Assembly: GCA_002309695.1 (NCBI GenBank)
Contig: DBXV01000005.1
Location: 38,628-44,464 of the forward strand
Direction: 5' to 3'
Source of the DNA: Myxococcales bacterium UBA1203
GTDB lineage: Bacteria > Myxococcota > Myxococcia > Myxococcales > UBA5297
DNA length: 5,837 bases
How positions within the stretch are numbered: position 1 is the first letter of the stretch; each line of letters starts with the position of its first letter. Below the pieces are notes generated by a model that was given only the letters and a program-made list of their open reading frames with translations, was not told the origin of the DNA and did not search any database. This document shows positions 4,534 through 5,837 of the stretch, one piece after another. Made by a program: the position numbers and the translations under genes.

Positions 4534-5574
4534 CCGTCCGCCCGGCACCGCCGCCTGTTTTGGAATATCGCTGCCCAAAAGCCGCCGCGCATTGTTGGAA
4601 AATACATCTTCGGCCTTCAGGCCGTGCAGCGGCAGCCGTTCGGCGAGTGCCTTTTTCCCGTTTTCAACAGCAATTTCAGTGACATACGGATAATCAGAGC
4701 CGTAGAGCAGATGGTCGGGCGTCGTGATGGTGAGCAGCATGTCAATGACGTCGCCGGTGGGATTGCCCGCGAGGTCAAAATAGAGATTTTTCATATTGGC
4801 GTCGATGTCCACGGGCTGCATGATGCCCTGGGAAGCCATGACCGGCAGAAGTGCGCGAAAACGCGGGAGCGCCGTCGGGAGCAGGGCACCGCAGTGCGGA
4901 ACGACGAATTTTACTTTTGGAAAGCGCACCATGACATTGTGGGCAATCATATTCAAAATTGTCCGCGTCGTTTCGGCGAGATATTCATAGGAAGCCAGCG
5001 GTACATCGGCAATCAGCCTGGCATTGACCATCGAGGGTTTATGCGGGTGAAGAATAACGACCGCGCCGCGCTCATTGAGAAATGCCATCAGGGAATCCAG
5101 CGCGGGGTCGCCCAGATACTGGCCATAGCTGTTGGTGGCGAGCTTGACGCCGTCGGCACCCAATACATCGATGGCATATTTTGCTTCCTGTATGGCTGCA
5201 TTGACATCGGGCAGGGGCAGCGCGGCACAAAATAAAAAGCGGCCCTTATTTCGTTTCGTTATGCGGGCGGCTTCCTCATTGAACCGGCGGCAGACAGCGG
5301 CGGATTCCCGTGTATCACCGAAATAAGGCTGCGGCGCGGGCATCGTCAGCACGGCGGTCTGTATGCCCGCACGGTTCATCAGATCAATGTGTTTTTTCTC
5401 GTCCCAGGGAGGAATCGGAAATCCCTCGTCCAGAAGCGCATTATGTTTTTTCAAAAACGCCAGATAATCGGGCGTGATGAGGTGGCTGTGCAGGTCGATC
5501 TGTGCCATGGCGTGTGAACTCAGGATCAAATTCAGCAAAATTAAAAACACAGCTATTCGAAAAAATCGATTCAT
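4480..5574 (-). CDS. Exported ACMSD-like amidohydrolase (amidohydrolase-2 family)
   Basis: This is a metal-dependent TIM-barrel hydrolase or decarboxylase of the aminocarboxymuconate-semialdehyde decarboxylase-like group. The 364-residue frame starts at ATG 5574 with AGGGA 10 nt upstream. Residues 1-24 form a Sec signal peptide (hydrophobic core about 7-18, cleavage site after AMA, before Gln25). The metal site looks complete: His29 and His31 in IDLHSHL, His176 in ILHPHKP, His227 in VVPHCGA and Asp294 in YGSDYPYV. The domain ends near NNARRLLG (327-334). The last 17 residues (348-364) are not amidohydrolase but the start of the following ABM domain plus four frameshifted residues, so the annotated C-terminus is probably an artefact of the lesion near 4495. 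In the unbroken state the two domains would be one fusion, since no stop separates them. The substrate is unknown; the family acts on cyclic, aromatic or carboxylated compounds. It is the first complete gene of its probable operon. Confidence 0.9.
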   Translation of the reverse strand: MNRFFRIAVFLILLNLILSSHAMAQIDLHSHLITPDYLAFLKKHNALLDEGFPIPPWDEKKHIDLMNRAGIQTAVLTMPAPQPYFGDTRESAAVCRRFNEEAARITKRNKGRFLFCAALPLPDVNAAIQEAKYAIDVLGADGVKLATNSYGQYLGDPALDSLMAFLNERGAVVILHPHKPSMVNARLIADVPLASYEYLAETTRTILNMIAHNVMVRFPKVKFVVPHCGALLPTALPRFRALLPVMASQGIMQPVDIDANMKNLYFDLAGNPTGDVIDMLLTITTPDHLLYGSDYPYVTEIAVENGKKALAERLPLHGLKAEDVFSNNARRLLGSDIPKQAAVPGGRMTRLAEIEVYPENCRNI

Positions 5575-5765
5575 TTTGCTATTTCCCTGTTGTGTTCGGC
5601 CAAAACTGCACTGTGATTAATGAATTTGGCAAGACGTGCCCGGATTGTCCTGACCGCATACAACGAAACGAAATGATTCGCGCCATTCGGGAGGCGAATA
5701 GTAAGTCGTTTTTTTGTGGGGGTGAGTCGTCAGACTCTGGAGATTTTTTGGCGTGAGCTGACAGT
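5575..5765. other. Intergenic region upstream of the amidohydrolase
   Basis: This 191-nt gap contains no gene I can support. I see two small inverted repeats: ATTCGC/GCGAAT (5676-5681 and 5694-5699), and GAGTC/GACTC with a GTCA loop (5724-5737). Neither is followed by a T-run on the minus strand, so no clear terminator for the upstream flavodoxin is visible. I found no convincing -35/-10 pair for the amidohydrolase. Confidence 0.5.
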
Positions 5766-5837
5766 TCACAGCCCCTTCAGCCATTTCTCCACTTTGTCTT
5801 TTCCGCTGCGCACCTCGTGGCCGTAAATGCTGAACCC
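5766..5837 (-). CDS. Flavodoxin, C-terminal fragment at window edge
   Basis: The last 23 residues and TGA stop of a gene entering from the right: GFSIYGHEVRSG followed by KDKVEKWLKGL. This pattern (GxxIYGHEVR, then a short amphipathic helix with W-L-K) is a typical C-terminus of Flavodoxin_4-type flavodoxins. It would therefore be a second flavodoxin gene, upstream of the amidohydrolase, distinct from the one at the left edge whose C-terminus is not visible. The call rests on a short stretch, so the family assignment is moderate. Confidence 0.65.
   Translation of the reverse strand, partial: GFSIYGHEVRSGKDKVEKWLKGL

Noticed and set aside
4414..5235. A 273-codon plus-strand open frame
   Set aside because: It is antisense to the amidohydrolase and ABM sequence, with Arg/Gln-rich low-information translation and no family match visible.
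5502..5756. An 84-codon plus-strand frame spanning the gap upstream of the amidohydrolase, with a CPDCPD motif
   Set aside because: No convincing ribosome binding site, it overlaps the amidohydrolase signal peptide in antisense, and a single CxxC is weak evidence.
1..5837. CRISPR array, tRNA/rRNA, transposase or insertion sequence ends
   Set aside because: I saw no regularly spaced direct repeats, no tRNA-like cloverleaf or rRNA sequence, and no transposase or integrase motifs.

Overview
This is a bacterial accessory-metabolism segment of roughly mid-50s % G+C by eye. Every convincing gene lies on the minus strand. Shine-Dalgarno sites are purine-rich, and export signals are common: a Tat-type lipoprotein signal, a Sec lipoprotein signal and two signal-peptidase-I peptides. 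With the flavodoxins and a YqhD/butanol-dehydrogenase-type iron alcohol dehydrogenase, this suggests an anaerobic or microaerophilic bacterium, perhaps a diderm gut or sediment organism. The sequence alone does not fix the taxon, and this placement is a low-confidence inference.

Layout in transcription order (right to left): (1) the last 23 residues of a flavodoxin (5837-5766); (2) a gap of about 190 nt with no recognised promoter; (3) an exported ACMSD-like amidohydrolase (5574-4480) that runs in frame into the start of an antibiotic-biosynthesis-monooxygenase (ABM) domain, whose remainder (to 4199) is in another frame because of an apparent one-base deletion near 4495; (4) a Tat-lipoprotein FMN reductase / iron-sulfur-flavoprotein-like protein (4153-3470); (5) a 230-nt intergenic region with hairpins, a perfect TATAAT, a dyad near the -35 position and a 45-nt tract that is C-rich and G-free in the transcript; (6) an iron-containing alcohol dehydrogenase (3239-2076); (7) an exported carboxymuconolactone-decarboxylase/cupin fusion protein (1959-1075); (8) a hexapeptide-repeat acetyltransferase (995-444); (9) the N-terminal part of a lipoprotein flavodoxin (408-1), cut by the window edge.

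How the genes may work together: two flavodoxins, an FMN reductase-like protein, a YgiN-like monooxygenase, a CMD/cupin protein, an amidohydrolase and an aldehyde/alcohol reductase would suit redox turnover of quinones, aromatics or other electrophilic carbonyl compounds. Four of the enzyme types are normally cytoplasmic but here carry export signals, so part of the chemistry is predicted to occur outside the cytoplasmic membrane. The substrate cannot be told from the sequence.

The most striking pattern is that these four exported proteins each look like a complete cytoplasmic enzyme with its own internal Met, preceded by a signal sequence and linker. In two of them, and weakly in a third, the linker codons themselves spell a Shine-Dalgarno site at or near working distance from the internal ATG. 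This suggests either recent capture of signal peptides by cytoplasmic genes or production of both exported and cytoplasmic forms from one gene.
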